Of a stretch of 64,000 bases of DNA, positions 49,744 to 60,127 are shown piece after piece. Source of the stretch: Luzula sylvatica. Taxonomy: Eukaryota; Streptophyta; Magnoliopsida; Poales; Juncaceae. Location of the stretch: positions 55,574,855 through 55,638,854 of the forward strand of contig OX326960.1 in the NCBI GenBank assembly GCA_946800325.1, in the 5' to 3' direction. Both the position numbers and the translations under genes were made by a program. Position 1 is the first letter of the stretch; each line of letters starts with the position of its first letter. A model generated the notes under the pieces. It ran no database searches. It was given only the letters and a program-made list of their open reading frames with translations, and was not told where the DNA came from.

Positions 49744-50121
49744 ATGGGCAACTTTAAATCTTGCATCGCCTTTCCCGCAAAGACAGCGGTTGTCATTTCT
49801 GCAGACGGGGCCCATCACGTTATCGAGCTACCCATGACTGTAGGCGAAGCTGCATTCAGATTTACTCAAGGAGTCTCTATCTGCGACATGGAGAGAATGC
49901 TACAAGATCGTTTCCCAAGTCCAATAAAGACTAGGCAAACGCTCCGGCCAGGTAGGTTCTATATGTTTTTGCCGGGGACCCATGCCGGTAAGCAAATATC
50001 TGATGAACAAGAGGAAATGGTGAACGCAATTATGAGACGATGGAAAGAAACACACGAGAAGAGAAATCGTGTAGCCGATGCGGATAGTGTGCCCAACTCT
50101 TCTGTTCTTTGGGGTTTGTAG
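49744..50121 (+). CDS. PADRE / DUF4228 domain protein, N-myristoylation type
   Basis: Intronless, 125 residues. It begins MGNFKSC: Gly2 fits the N-myristoylation pattern and Cys7 is a possible palmitoylation site, typical of this plant family. DUF4228 features follow: AVVISADGAHHVIELPMTVG, then RTLRPGRFYMFLP-like text (LRPGRFYMFLPGTHAGKQIS) and a helical EEMVNAIMRRWKETHEKRN. PADRE-domain genes are commonly stress- and pathogen-induced; the biochemical role is not known. It has its own promoter region and is not linked functionally to the LINE 0.4 kb upstream. Confidence 0.82.
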   Translation: MGNFKSCIAFPAKTAVVISADGAHHVIELPMTVGEAAFRFTQGVSICDMERMLQDRFPSPIKTRQTLRPGRFYMFLPGTHAGKQISDEQEEMVNAIMRRWKETHEKRNRVADADSVPNSSVLWGL

Positions 50122-50581
50122 TGGTCAGTAATAGATTACCCCCCTTCTATTTTTTTGTTCGTATTTTTTGGATGATATAAATGTTTTATTTTTTGAATGT
50201 AGGCAATTTTACTCTTTCCGATTATGCGGGAAAATCAATTTGCGATGATAGATGATTTTCTGATGAAGCATGAAAGTTAGGCAAAATGCAGAGGGACTGA
50301 GACCGTACCCGTGAGCACGTTTCTCCGTGCAAGCGAAGTTACTTAGTTGATCTAATGTCTCGTGATCGATTTTGTGTTGAAAAGAGAAAATTGTACTGCT
50401 TGCAAGATGGATCGCGACACGATCGAAGAGGCCTACCCAATCAAGCAAACAACGAGCACCATTGAGTAGTTTCTGTCAGTGGAGATCTCTGTTATTAAAC
50501 TTTTGAGGTTTATCCATGATATATAATACAAGAATAGACATAATGGGGATACTTGTTTTCATGTAACCTTAAATTAAACAA
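50122..50581. other. 3' flank of the PADRE gene
   Basis: Contains its 3' UTR; no ORF supported. The last base (A at 50581) flanks the Helitron terminus. Confidence 0.5.
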
Positions 50582-50611
50582 CTAGCACTGCGCCCGCGCA
50601 ATCGCGCGGGC
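50582..50611 (-). mobile_element. Helitron 3' terminus (minus orientation)
   Basis: Read on the minus strand: a GC-rich hairpin with 8-bp stem and 4-base loop (plus strand GCCCGCGC-AATC-GCGCGGGC, 50592-50611), six bases, then CTAG at the very end (50582-50585) followed by T. Hairpin plus CTRR, inserted at an A/T dinucleotide, is the Helitron 3' signature. The element body therefore extends to the right. I could not find the 5' TC end with confidence, so its length (perhaps to 53-54 kb) is open. No Rep/helicase sequence is seen, so it is non-autonomous. Confidence 0.72.
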
Positions 50612-51287
50612 TTGTTTTTTTGTGTTGCGGTTTAATTTTTTTTATTTATTAGTGTGTCGTACATGATATGCATGAATTATGAGTACATTATAATTGACAT
50701 GTAAAATACATAATATATGAACATTTTACAACAATACAATACATAGTGAGACACAATAAAAAAACGAATAATTTCATTTGGGGATAACATGTGGGGATAA
50801 CATGTACAGAAGTTGTGTTTGCCTCAATAAATCATGATTTCATAAATTCTATAGCACAATTCAGACGATTCTTGCTTTAAAATTTGTTTAGTCTTTTACA
50901 CATCATCAACAAAGTCGAGAAAATGAGCAAAAAGATATTTGTATCGCGCATTTGTGTTTCCTATATTTGTACTCATAACTTATTTTGTAATGTGCAATTT
51001 ATGCTATTGGTATTTGTTTTCGTTTTCGTACTCGTATTCGAATCCTTATTAGTAGTCATATTCCTATCCATGTTCTTATTCGTGTTTTATTTTACGTATT
51101 TGGCAGCTTATAATTTGTAGTTCATAATCATACTCGTGTTTGTTTCGGATTCGTATTTGTATTTCGTATTTATATTGATAGTTCATACTTGTATATGTAT
51201 ATGTGTATGTACTCATATTTCTTTTTTCCTATTTTATATTTTGTATTTAGTTACGAGGTGTTTGTCTCAGTAAAATCGTGATTTCAC

Positions 51288-51367
51288 AAATTTTATAGCA
51301 ACAACCGTCTGAATTGTTCGAGAACTGGATTTCTGGAACAATTCAGACGGTTCTTGCTATAAAATTT
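51288..51367. repeat. 80-nt hairpin (32-bp stem, one mismatch)
   Basis: The left arm starts AAATTTTATAGCAA and ends CTGAATTGTTC; the right arm mirrors it (GAACAATTCAG...TTGCTATAAAATTT). Only one of 32 positions mispairs, and the loop is 16 bases. The dimensions are like a small-RNA precursor, but a transposon foldback is as likely. Confidence 0.85.
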
Positions 51368-52072
51368 GTTTATTATTTTATACATCATCGGCAAAATCAA
51401 GAAAATGAAGCGAAAGATTATCATGAAATTGTTTGATTTTGTTTATTTATATTTGTATTTGCTTTTGTATTTATGTTCGTGTTTATATTCATATTGGTAT
51501 CTTTATTCATATTCATATTTAGTTTTTCATATTTTGAATTTGGGATTTTATATATCGTAATTCGTAATTGTGTTTGTATTCGTATTTGTATTCGTTTCCC
51601 TGCTTATTCATATGACATAAAATGTTGTATTTTCAATAATTCCGAATAGTAATTAGAATAGTGCCTAAACTTAGAATATGTTGAATTCCTCAAGGAGAAA
51701 ACCAAATTTAGTTTCTTTTTCCAATGCCTCAATTAAAAGTCGAATAGTAATCAGGATAGTGGCCAAACTAAAAATTTGTTGAACAAAAGAATGTACCATT
51801 TAATTCGGAATGTTGATCAAAATAATTGCCAAATTAATAATTTTTTCAATGCATCGAGTAGAAACCAAATTTGATTTTTTTTTCCTTCTAAAACAAAGAA
51901 TGTACACTTTAGTTTGTTATTTTTTTTCAGTTTTTTATTTTCCAACAGAGTAAAATATTGCCGAGTTGATATTTCATAGTTGTATATGTATACGTACTCA
52001 TGTTTCTTTTTTCGTATTTCGTATATTACATTTAGTTAAGGAAAAATTGTCTCAGTAAATCATAATTTTCAC

Positions 52073-52151
52073 AAATTTTATAGCAACAACCGTCTGAATT
52101 GTTCGAGAGCCTTTTTCTCAAACAATTCAAACGGTTCTTTCTATAAAGTTT
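52073..52151. repeat. 79-nt hairpin, second copy
   Basis: Same hairpin in the next tandem unit. The left arm is unchanged while the right arm has several substitutions, so the pairing is weaker. Confidence 0.8.
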
Positions 52152-52851
52152 GTTTATTGTTTTACGCATCATCGACAAAATAAAGTCAAAATATTATTAT
52201 GAAATCGTTTGATTTTGCTTATTTATATTTGTGTTTATATTTCGATTTGCATTTGCTTTTGTATTTCTATTCGCATTTCGTTATTCGTATTTGTATTCAT
52301 ATTGGTATCTTTATTCATATAGTATTTCGTATTCTGAACTTGGGCTTTTGTATTTCGTAATTGCTAATTGTGTTTGAATTCTTATTTGTATTCGTTTTCG
52401 TGCTTATTAATATCACATAAAATGTTGTATTTTCAGTAATTCCGAATAGTAATCAGGATAGTGCCCAAACTACAAATTTGTTGAATTCCTCAAAAGAAAA
52501 AACCAAATTTAGTTTCTTTTTCCGTTGCTGATGTAAAAGTCGAATATGAATCAGAATAGTGGCCAAACTAAAAATTTGTTGAACCAAAGAATTAATCATT
52601 TAATTCGGAATGTTGATCATAATAATTGCCAAATTAATTAATAATCTTTTCAATGCCTCGAGTAAAAACCAAATTTGATTTTTTTTTTCCTTCTAAAACA
52701 AAGAACTTGCACTTTTGTTTGTTATTTTTTCCATTTTTTTCATTTTCCAACAAAGTAAAGTATTAGCCAGTTACAAACCACATAACAAAGTTGAGTATTG
52801 CCAAGTTATAAGGCACATAACATGTTGCTATATTTCATTGTGACCAGGACG

Positions 52852-53005
52852 TTGGTGATGATGATAATGATGATAATGATAATGATAATGATGAGAATGA
52901 TGAGAATGATAATAATGAAAATGTTATGATGATGAAAATGATGGTGATGGTGGTGATGATGATGATAAAAATGTTGATGAAGATGATGATGTTAATGATG
53001 ACAAA
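52852..53005. repeat. Degenerate (GAT/AAT)n repeat
   Basis: Imperfect trinucleotide array (gatgatgataatgatgataa...), about 150 bases. Confidence 0.85.
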
Positions 53006-54504
53006 TATAAAAAAATTACATGGATGAATTTAGTAGGTTATTTGCACTCCCATCCTTCTTGTTCCCGATAATCTTTTGTTCCACTTCGTGCTCCTATTCC
53101 CTCTCTATGACCTCTTGCTCGTGAAGCACATGAACCTTCTTAGCGCTCTCTTTGTTTACTATTTGTACATCTTTGCTCAAATATCCAAAGTCCCTTCAAA
53201 CAAATAAAAAAGTAAGATAAATAAATCACTTCTTTTAAACTTGCAAAATAATGTGGAAGAAAGTTAAAAATGAAAAACTATGAAATATATACATCAAATT
53301 AAAGAAAATATCATATATATTCCTTAAGATGATGAAAATGTCTAAAATTCCCTGCAAATCAGAAAATATCAATTATAAACTTGAAATTTGCCAAAATATC
53401 ATACATACCCTTCAAAAGTTTTCTGGAAAATAGAGTCGCATGAATCATCATTTTGTTGAGGAGGAATAACGTCGAAAAAGTAGCACCAGTGGCGATCTCG
53501 TTTGCTGCAATGCTGTTCTCCTCGAGGAGCTCCCTTCTTCAGCACTATTCTCCCCGGGTTCGACTCTCCCGAGCGCCAATGCCTCCATCAGCCCCTGCCC
53601 TTACTACAACCCACATGAAGCCTGCTCCAGCCTCCATCGTGCCTTCTCCAGCCTCCATCGCGCAGGCTCCACCAGCAAGAATAAGAATAATGGAATTCAT
53701 GAAGAACTAACATGTCTCAAGTATTGCTGAAATTTAAAAAAAAAATAGAGGAATCGGCAATGTCCTTTTTGAAATTTCAGAAAAAAATAAATCTGAAAAG
53801 CAACGTTTGGAACCTGAGAAAGGAAAAAAAAAAACATGAAAAATCCGTACAAATCTTAAGAAACCAACCAACAAATTTAACATTACGATCGAACCGAAGA
53901 CAATTGAAAACTATCAGAGGAAAAGAATCAATAGAAATCCTAATTGGCAACTTACTTGTTCGTTACCTCCATTGATGTCAAGACGATTAGTTCGCCTTGA
54001 CAAATTACATTTATACAAATTACATTATACAAATTACATTACTATGTACAACAACATTAGTCATTAACGGAGCTGCGAATATTTCTTTTCTCTCGCACTA
54101 AGTTTAGTTTTTAAGTTTCTCTGTCTATTGTTATATAAGATATGTTTCTCTATTTTCCCATTTCTTTTCCTCTTAAATATAATTGTGTTGTAATGTGTGT
54201 TGTAAATATAATTGTGTCGTAATGTGTGTTGTAAATATAATTGTGTTGTAATATGTGTTGTAATGTGTGTTGTTATAATAAAAATATAAAGATATTAAAT
54301 GGAATTATATATTATAATTATTTTCGACATTCAATTTCGGCGATTGAATATTTGGGGCGCGTTTGCTAGAACAGTTTTGTACAAAACAAGTCTTTAACTC
54401 AATAATAAAACAGAGAAAGACCCCCAAAACACACAATTTATTTCGCTGCACTATCGCACAAAATTAGCAACATAGAATTAATATAGCACATAATATATTA
54501 ATAT
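53006..54504. other. Accessory DNA without supported gene
   Basis: A degenerate arm of the dispersed 'atcatacatacccttc' family lies near 53285-53430. A GC-richer segment at 53455-53700 has a duplicated 'ccttctccagcctccatcg' (about 53612-53660), and short ORFs there look fortuitous. Minisatellite-like 'gtgttgtaa(a)tataattgtg' repeats run at 54184-54275. Confidence 0.45.
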
Positions 54505-54900
54505 GAGAATGAAATTGACTGAAATTGACTGAAATTGACCCAATTTAATCCCAATTAACCCCAATTAACCCTAATTTGAATGAAATCCACCCAATTTAAC
54601 CCTAAATTGAACGAAATTGACTGAAATTGACTCAATTTAATTCCAAATAACCCCAATTAACCCGAATTTGATTGAAATCCACCCAAATTAACCCTAAATT
54701 GAATGAAATTGACTGAAATTGACTCAATTTAACCACAATTAACCCTAATGTGACTGGAATTGACTGCAATTGAACCCAATTAACCCTAATTTCAGATAAA
54801 TCGATACGAAACGACTCAAATCTGGCTGAACTGAATGAAATTAAGATTAATTTGACTCAAATCTGATTGAAATTAAGAATAATTTGACTCAAATCTGACT
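54505..54900. repeat. Degenerate ~100-bp tandem repeat with telomere-like AACCCTAA words
   Basis: Repeats of 'gaaattgactgaaattgac', 'ccaattaacccyaatt' and 'gaaatccaccca' in the same order, about four times. AACCCTAA, the plant telomere-repeat core, appears five times inside the array but never in direct tandem. Confidence 0.75.
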
Positions 54901-54919
54901 CAAATCTGATAAACGTGAA

Positions 54920-55131
54920 AAGGGGGTAAAATAACTCACTCTTTTGCTGGTGGCGAAGGGAGAGGAGTGGGCGACGAGGGGCGACGAGTGTCCAGATTTG
55001 AGACGGGAGGGTTTGCTGCTGGGGGCGACGAGAGAGGAGCGGGCGACGAGCGACGACGCCAGAGACGGAAGGGAGAGGAGCGGGCGACGGGCGACGAGTT
55101 GAAGGTTGAGAAGGCACAGCACACTCAGTGC

Positions 55132-55133
<2 letters not shown>
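54920..55133. repeat. GC-rich 'GCGACGAG' repeat segment
   Basis: Purine-rich GC segment with many gcgacgag/gggcgacgag words, in strong contrast to the AT-rich surroundings. Together with the next (GA)n tract it resembles a transposon leader/promoter. ORFs here (Pro/Arg/Ser-rich on the minus strand) are low-complexity. Confidence 0.5.

Positions 55134-55134
<1 letters not shown>

Positions 55135-55217
<83 letters not shown>
55135..55217. repeat. (GA)n microsatellite
   Basis: About 40 uninterrupted GA dinucleotides; TC on the minus strand. Confidence 0.95.
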
Positions 55218-55218
<1 letters not shown>

Positions 55219-56247
55219 CCAACAGGGTATTGGTTATTTGGGTTCTCGGGTCGGGTTTGAGTGCAATCGGGTAGGGCTTGGATTTAATTGGTTAAATTGC
55301 CATGTCAGCATGACTTGTATACTAATCATCATGCCACCTCCTCATTTAACTGAGGTTTTAACATCAAATGGACGGAGGGGGCATGATGCACAATTTTTGA
55401 ATCCAAATGTTTGAGGACATGAAAAGTGTTATTTTTTTATTTTATTATTTGTGTAGCCAATTGTATAACGAGTGATAATAACGATCAAAATTTAGTATTT
55501 CATAATTTTTGTAGTCAATCGTGCAACGAGTCACAATAAGCCAATAATGTAACGAGTCACAATAATGAGCGAGATTCAGTGTTGCATAATATTCGTAGCC
55601 AATCAGGTAACGAGACATAATAATGGACAAATAAAATCAATGTATTAAAAATATATAAATAAATTTCATATTAATAGTATTTTAATATCTAAATAAATTA
55701 ATATTAATACTTATTTTAATATATAATAAATTGATAGTATATTTTAATATAATATTAATATCTAATAATTTAATAATAATATTAATTTTAAAATATATAA
55801 ATAAATTCATAGTATAATTTTTACGCAATTCTAAAAAGATTATGCTCCCATGAAAGGGAAAATGAGAAAAAACATATAGTATAATTTCTATTTTATTATA
55901 AAATAATTAAATAATATTTTTTCATTGTGAAATATTTACACTGGAATTAAGAAATTGATTCTATTTGAAAAAAAAAATTATTCTTATCCTTGGAATTATA
56001 GTGTATCAAATAATGAGTCATGTATATATCATTACAAAATTTAGAACAAAATATGATCATTTCATACTTCCATAACAAAAATAGAAAATAACATTTTTTT
56101 TATAATCTTCTAAAATACAAACAATGAAAGAAAAATAATAATTCGCATCGTAAATTTTCTATTTGGAGTTTTTCCGAAGCAGAGCAGGGGTACCGCCCAG
56201 CAGGTCCCTAAACAACTGATATTATACTTATTGCCCTATGGACATAT
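55218..56247. other. Intergenic accessory DNA
   Basis: Three copies of a roughly 60-base motif (gtagccaat(c/t)gt..aacgagtcacaataa) lie in 55450-55625, then very AT-rich DNA. A ~40-base unit ending ttattgccctatggacat (56203-56247) borders the solo LTR and is repeated on its other side (57270-57312). Confidence 0.5.
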
Positions 56248-57259
56248 TGAAGGGAAATATCCTCGACCCCGGGCCCGCGCAGCGGAATGAAGGCCCGGTC
56301 CGATTCCCCGATTCCCGAGATCACGCCATGACTTCGAGGGTACGATGCGAATAGAAGGATAGATCTATACCAGCGTGAAATTGATCACGCACGAAGGGTT
56401 GATCGCCGCCTTCTATCTCCTGTCACGTTGGTGACAATCCGCGCGTCCCATACCACGCGTCTTTCACCGTTCGTTGACCGTCTTCTCACTCCTTGAGTCG
56501 ATCACAATCCAAGAGCCACAATTGTCGCTCCTCTACTTGTATCCACCGTGAGTCGCAAGACGTCGGTCGCGGATGCACCTACCTAGACGATGCACCGGCG
56601 AACTTGCTCGATCTAATCGATTCTCTATTACTCGAGAAACTCCTTTCTCGATTTCTCTCTCTTCGCACCCTTTCACTCACTAAAGATCAAATCTGAATTT
56701 GCTCTTTTTCTTGTGTATATTGGGCAGAATAATCACTTGCTTAGAATGAATCAACTGATTGAATTGCTTCGTGAAGATGAGAGAGAAAATCCTATTTATA
56801 CCTAAATAGGATAAGGATTAGCCAAAAGGCATGTATATCCAATATACACCCTTTCACACAGAAAACTGTATGAACCTGTTCAGTATTCTGTCCAGACGAA
56901 ATTGATAAATTTCTCTGACAGAAAATCAACCAACACGAAAGTTGTAGATAATCTTATTATCTACACAACCCAATTTGGCCCAGCCCAATTGGAGTTCGTA
57001 TGCAAAAGTTATGACTGTTTTACTAACTGTATGTCATACTGTTGCACCCTTTCGGTATTTCACAGAAACGACACTTATACTTCGTTCATATGAAATATAT
57101 TTCTATATGAAGGTTGTAGATAATCTCATTATCTATCTAACCCAATTTGAACCATTCTAATTGGATTTTCCCACTGAAAGTTATGGCCACGAATGTACGA
57201 CTACATTCGTTTATCCTTGTGTACACTTTTACGGTTGATCCGAAACTGTATTTCTTTCA
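56248..57259 (+). mobile_element. Solo LTR, copy B (1012 bp), 5-bp TSD CATAT
   Basis: TG...CA ends (TGAAGGGAAATATCC ... TATTTCTTTCA). CATAT is duplicated at 56243-56247 and 57260-57264. It matches the solo LTR at 31092-32081 along its whole length with scattered substitutions and a few short indels, and lies in the same orientation. No internal retrotransposon sequence is adjacent. Short ORFs inside it are not genes. Confidence 0.9.
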
Positions 57260-57375
57260 CATATATATGTTCCTTAACAACTAATATTATACTTATTGCC
57301 CTATGGACATTAATTAAATGTTTTATTCTTTCAAAAACTCAATATACTTCATCTAAAATTAATTATACTTATTGC
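57260..57375. other. Short linker with duplicated pre-insertion unit
   Basis: Carries the second copy of the ~40-base unit (aacaactaatattatactta...ccctatggacat) and a third partial copy (attatacttattgccc, 57361-57376) that runs directly into the GC minisatellite. Confidence 0.6.
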
Positions 57376-58718
57376 CCCTCTTCGGGCCGGACCCCACCCC
57401 CCCGAGGCCCGGCCCCTCTTCGGAACGGACCCCCCCGAGGCCCGGCCCCTCTTCGGGCCGGACCCCACCCCCCCGAGGCCCGGCCCACTCTTCGGGCCGG
57501 ACCCCCCCGAGGCCCGGCCCCTCTTCGGGACGGACCCCCCCCGAGGCCCGGCCCCTCTTCGGGCCGGACCCCCCCCGAAGCCCGGCCCCTCTTCGGGCCG
57601 GACCCCCCAGGCCCGGCCCCTCTTCGGACCCCCCCCCCCCCCCGAGGCCCGGCCCCTCTCCGGACCGGACCCCCCCCGAGCCCGGCCCCTCTTCGGGCCG
57701 GACCCCCCCGAGGCCCGGCCCATCTTCGGGCCGGACCCCCCCGAGGCCCGGCCCATCTTCGGGCCGGACCCCCCGAGCCCGGCCCCTCTTCGGGCCGGAC
57801 CCCCCCGTGCCCGGCCCCTCTTCGGGCCGGACCCTCCCCCGAGGCCCTCTTCGGGCCGGACCCTCCCCCGAGGCCCTCTTCGGGCCGGACCCTCCCCCGA
57901 GGCCCTCTTCGGGCCGGACCCCCCCCGAGGCCCGGCCCCTCTTCGGGCCGGACCCCCCCCCCCCCCCGAGGCCCGGCCCCTCTTCGGGCCGGACCCCCCC
58001 CCCCCCGAGGCCCGGCCCCTCTTCGGGCCGGACCCCCCCCCCCCCGAGGCCCGGCCCCTCTTCGGGCCGGACCCCCCCCGAGGCCCGGCCCCTCTTCGGG
58101 CCGGACCCCCCCCGAGGCCCGGCCCCTCTTCGGGCCGGACCCCCCCCCCGAGGCCCGGCCCCTCTTCGGGCCGGACCCCCCCCCCCCGAGGCCCGGCCCC
58201 TCTTCGGGCCGGACCCCCCCCCCCCCCCCCGAGGCCCGGCCCCTCTTCGGGCCGGACCCCCCCCCCCCCGAGGCCCGGCCCCTCTTCGGGCCGGACCCCC
58301 CCCCCCCCCCGAGGCCCGGCCCCTCTTCGGGCCGGACCCCCCCCGAGGCCCGGCCCCTCTTCGGGCCGGACCCCCCCCGAGGCCCGGCCCCTCTTCGGGC
58401 CGGACCCCCCCCCCGAGGCCCGGCCCCTCTTCGGGCCGGACCCCCCCCCCCCGAGGCCCGGCCCCTCTTCGGGCCGGACCCCCCCCCCCCCCCGAGGCCC
58501 GGCCCCTCTTCGGGCCGGACCCCCCCCCCCCCTAGGCCCGGCCCCTCTTCGGGCCGGACCCCCCCCCCCCCTAGGCCCGGCCCCTCTTCGGGCCGGACCC
58601 CCCCCCCCCGAGGCCCGGCCCCTCTTCGGGCCGGACCCCCCCCCCCCCCCCCCCCGAGACCCGGCCCCTTTTTTGGGCCGGAACCCTCCCTCTAGGCCCG
58701 TCCCTTTTTTGGGCCGGG
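57376..58718. repeat. GC-extreme hairpin/poly-C minisatellite, about 38 units
   Basis: Each unit has a 26-base core (GAGGCCCGG...GGGCCGGA) plus a run of 5 to about 19 C. Within the core is a perfect 7-bp hairpin CCGGCCC-CTCTTC-GGGCCGG. I count about 36 units with the CTTCGG (or CTCCGG) core and two terminal decayed units with TTTTTTGGG. Three consecutive units (57841-57925) share an internal 8-9-base deletion and a CCCTCCCC spacer, and the C runs grow longer toward the right side. Both strands appear as ~500-codon ORFs because the array almost lacks stop codons; these are not proteins. Confidence 0.95.
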
Positions 58719-58945
58719 CCCGTCTACACACACACAAGCACCCACACAGCGCGCGCACCCACACATACGAATACATACACACACACAAATACAGACAGCC
58801 ACCACACAAAGACACACACACACACACATACAGAAACATACACACAGACAAAGACACACACACACACACACAGAGAGATATACATACACGTAAATAAAAC
58901 ACACATATAAATAACACAAACACTGAGACATACATTCACACACAT
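58719..58945. repeat. Degenerate (AC)n tract
   Basis: CA-rich imperfect dinucleotide repeat (cacacacaagcacccacac...) directly following the GC array. Confidence 0.85.
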
Positions 58946-59776
58946 GCAACATCAGACAGAGACCTAAATTTCTGGACACTTTGCAATTTCTTGTCTTGAG
59001 ATTTTGCACTCTTATGTCTTAGTAAATTCGATTCGACCATCCTTGTATTTCTGCATCGATTGTGAAAACTAATTAAATTAAATAATCAAGAAATTAGATT
59101 GGATTATTAATTAAGAAAGGTGTAATCAAGAAATTAATCAAGAAATTTACCTTGAAATTAGATTCTTGGGCTCCAAGTATTATGTCCAGCACGGTTTGGT
59201 TCCTTGGGAGTAATTTGTCAAGTCGAATCCATTCTCGTACAGACAAGAGAAGTAAGCAAGAAGGCTGCCTCCAGAGTGTCTGTTGCAATTGTCAACTCGA
59301 ATCCATCCATCCATGTGTTATATGAAAATCAAATGAAAATTCGAATCAGAACTGACCATGCGTTATATGAAAATCAAATGAAAATTCGAATCAGAACTGA
59401 CCATGCGTTATATATGCCTAAACTGAAAAGAAAAAAACCATCCATGAATTCTTCATACGTTTTAAAAGCTGAAACGTTTTGGCTAAATAGCAAAAACTAG
59501 TACTTTGAGAGGAAATGCCATAAATTAAGCAGAACAAAGTGTGTAAATTTAAGCATAAATTTTCTAAATAGCAAAAACTGAACTTAAGGAGAAATACAAT
59601 GTCTAAATTGCAAAAAGAGTAGTCTTTAACAATTTAAGGTCTTTCTGAAAGTTCTTCACAAATAAAGAACCATCAAGAGGACACAGGATATAAAGAATAT
59701 ACCTGATTTGGAGTTTGCTTAACCCTCTCTCTGCCAGATCTAATGACTGGGATCTTTTTAGTTCATCACTGCTTTC
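58946..59776. other. Intergenic with a 46-bp tandem duplication
   Basis: A 46-base unit (core gaaaattcgaatcagaactg) is tandemly repeated at about 59322-59413. On the minus strand at about 59163-59282 a segment reads REWIRLDKLLPRNQTVLDII with a donor GTAAAT; this could be an exon of the uncertain gene to the right. Confidence 0.4.
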
Positions 59777-59895
59777 CTAAACTCGCTTATCTGCCATAAA
59801 ACCAATCTTTTTGACTGGTTCTCGTGATTCAGGGAGGAGATCTTCCATCTCGCTCTGCTTGGGAAGAAAAATATTGGAGTCTAGTCTAGTCGCCA
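59777..59895 (-). CDS. Uncertain short ORF (possible first exon)
   Basis: ATG at 59893-59895; reads MATRLDSNIFLPKQSEMEDL and, after 39 codons, stops (TAG at 59777-59779). The upstream minus-strand leader is pyrimidine-rich and carries CCCAACGGTCGA near 60065, close to the MSA element (core AACGG) of plant G2/M genes, plus two nearby CGAACGTTG words. No family recognised. It could be the 5' exon of a spliced gene continuing to 59.1 kb, or a decayed gene. Confidence 0.25.
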
Positions 59896-60127
59896 TTAAT
59901 TGGGCAAAGAAGAGGAGACAGAGTATTGTGCTCTGTGAAGAGGAGAAGAAGAAATGAGAGATGGATTTGTGAAGAAGAGGAAGAAAGGGTATGGGGGAAG
60001 GGGATAATATAACAGAGATCTCCAACGTTCGGATTTTACAACGTTCGAATTCTTCATTCGACCGTTGGGTTAACAATGATCTCCAGTTCGTAGTGAACTG
60101 GAGGAAGCAGCACATGACATGACCCAT

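Larger units (their letters stand above)
50810..52840. repeat. Tandem ~0.8-kb repeats (about 2.5 units) with internal hairpins
   Basis: Two full units (about 51245-52024 and 52025-52840) align throughout by eye, and a shortened unit (about 50810-51244) keeps both ends but lacks the middle. Common landmarks are TTGTCTCAGTAAA, TTTGTTTA(T)T...CATCATCG, the attcgtattcgtatttg runs, GTTGTATTTTCA(G/A)TAATTCCG, AGTGGCCAAACTAAAAATTT and ATTCGGAATGTTGATCA. All are non-coding. They sit inside the region to the right of the Helitron end. Confidence 0.75.

Noticed and set aside
51288..52151. MicroRNA gene call for the 80-nt hairpins
   Set aside because: Near-perfect pairing in a tandem repeat beside a transposon end fits a transposon foldback or siRNA source better; no conserved miRNA recognised.
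53453..53710. 85-codon Pro/Ala-rich ORF as a gene
   Set aside because: Low-complexity tail from a short duplicated segment, no domain, no leader or splice context.
54857..55260. Ser-Leu / Arg-Glu repeat ORFs with Pro/Arg tails
   Set aside because: Dinucleotide (GA)n and low-complexity GC segment; open in several frames.
57193..58695. 500- and 528-codon Pro/Arg-rich or Gly-rich ORFs on both strands
   Set aside because: They arise because the GC array has almost no stop codons; both strands are open and the frame follows C-run length, so no protein is implied.
57376..58718. Ribosomal DNA spacer or organellar origin for the GC array
   Set aside because: No rRNA or organelle gene sequence borders it; flanks are AT-rich nuclear repeats.
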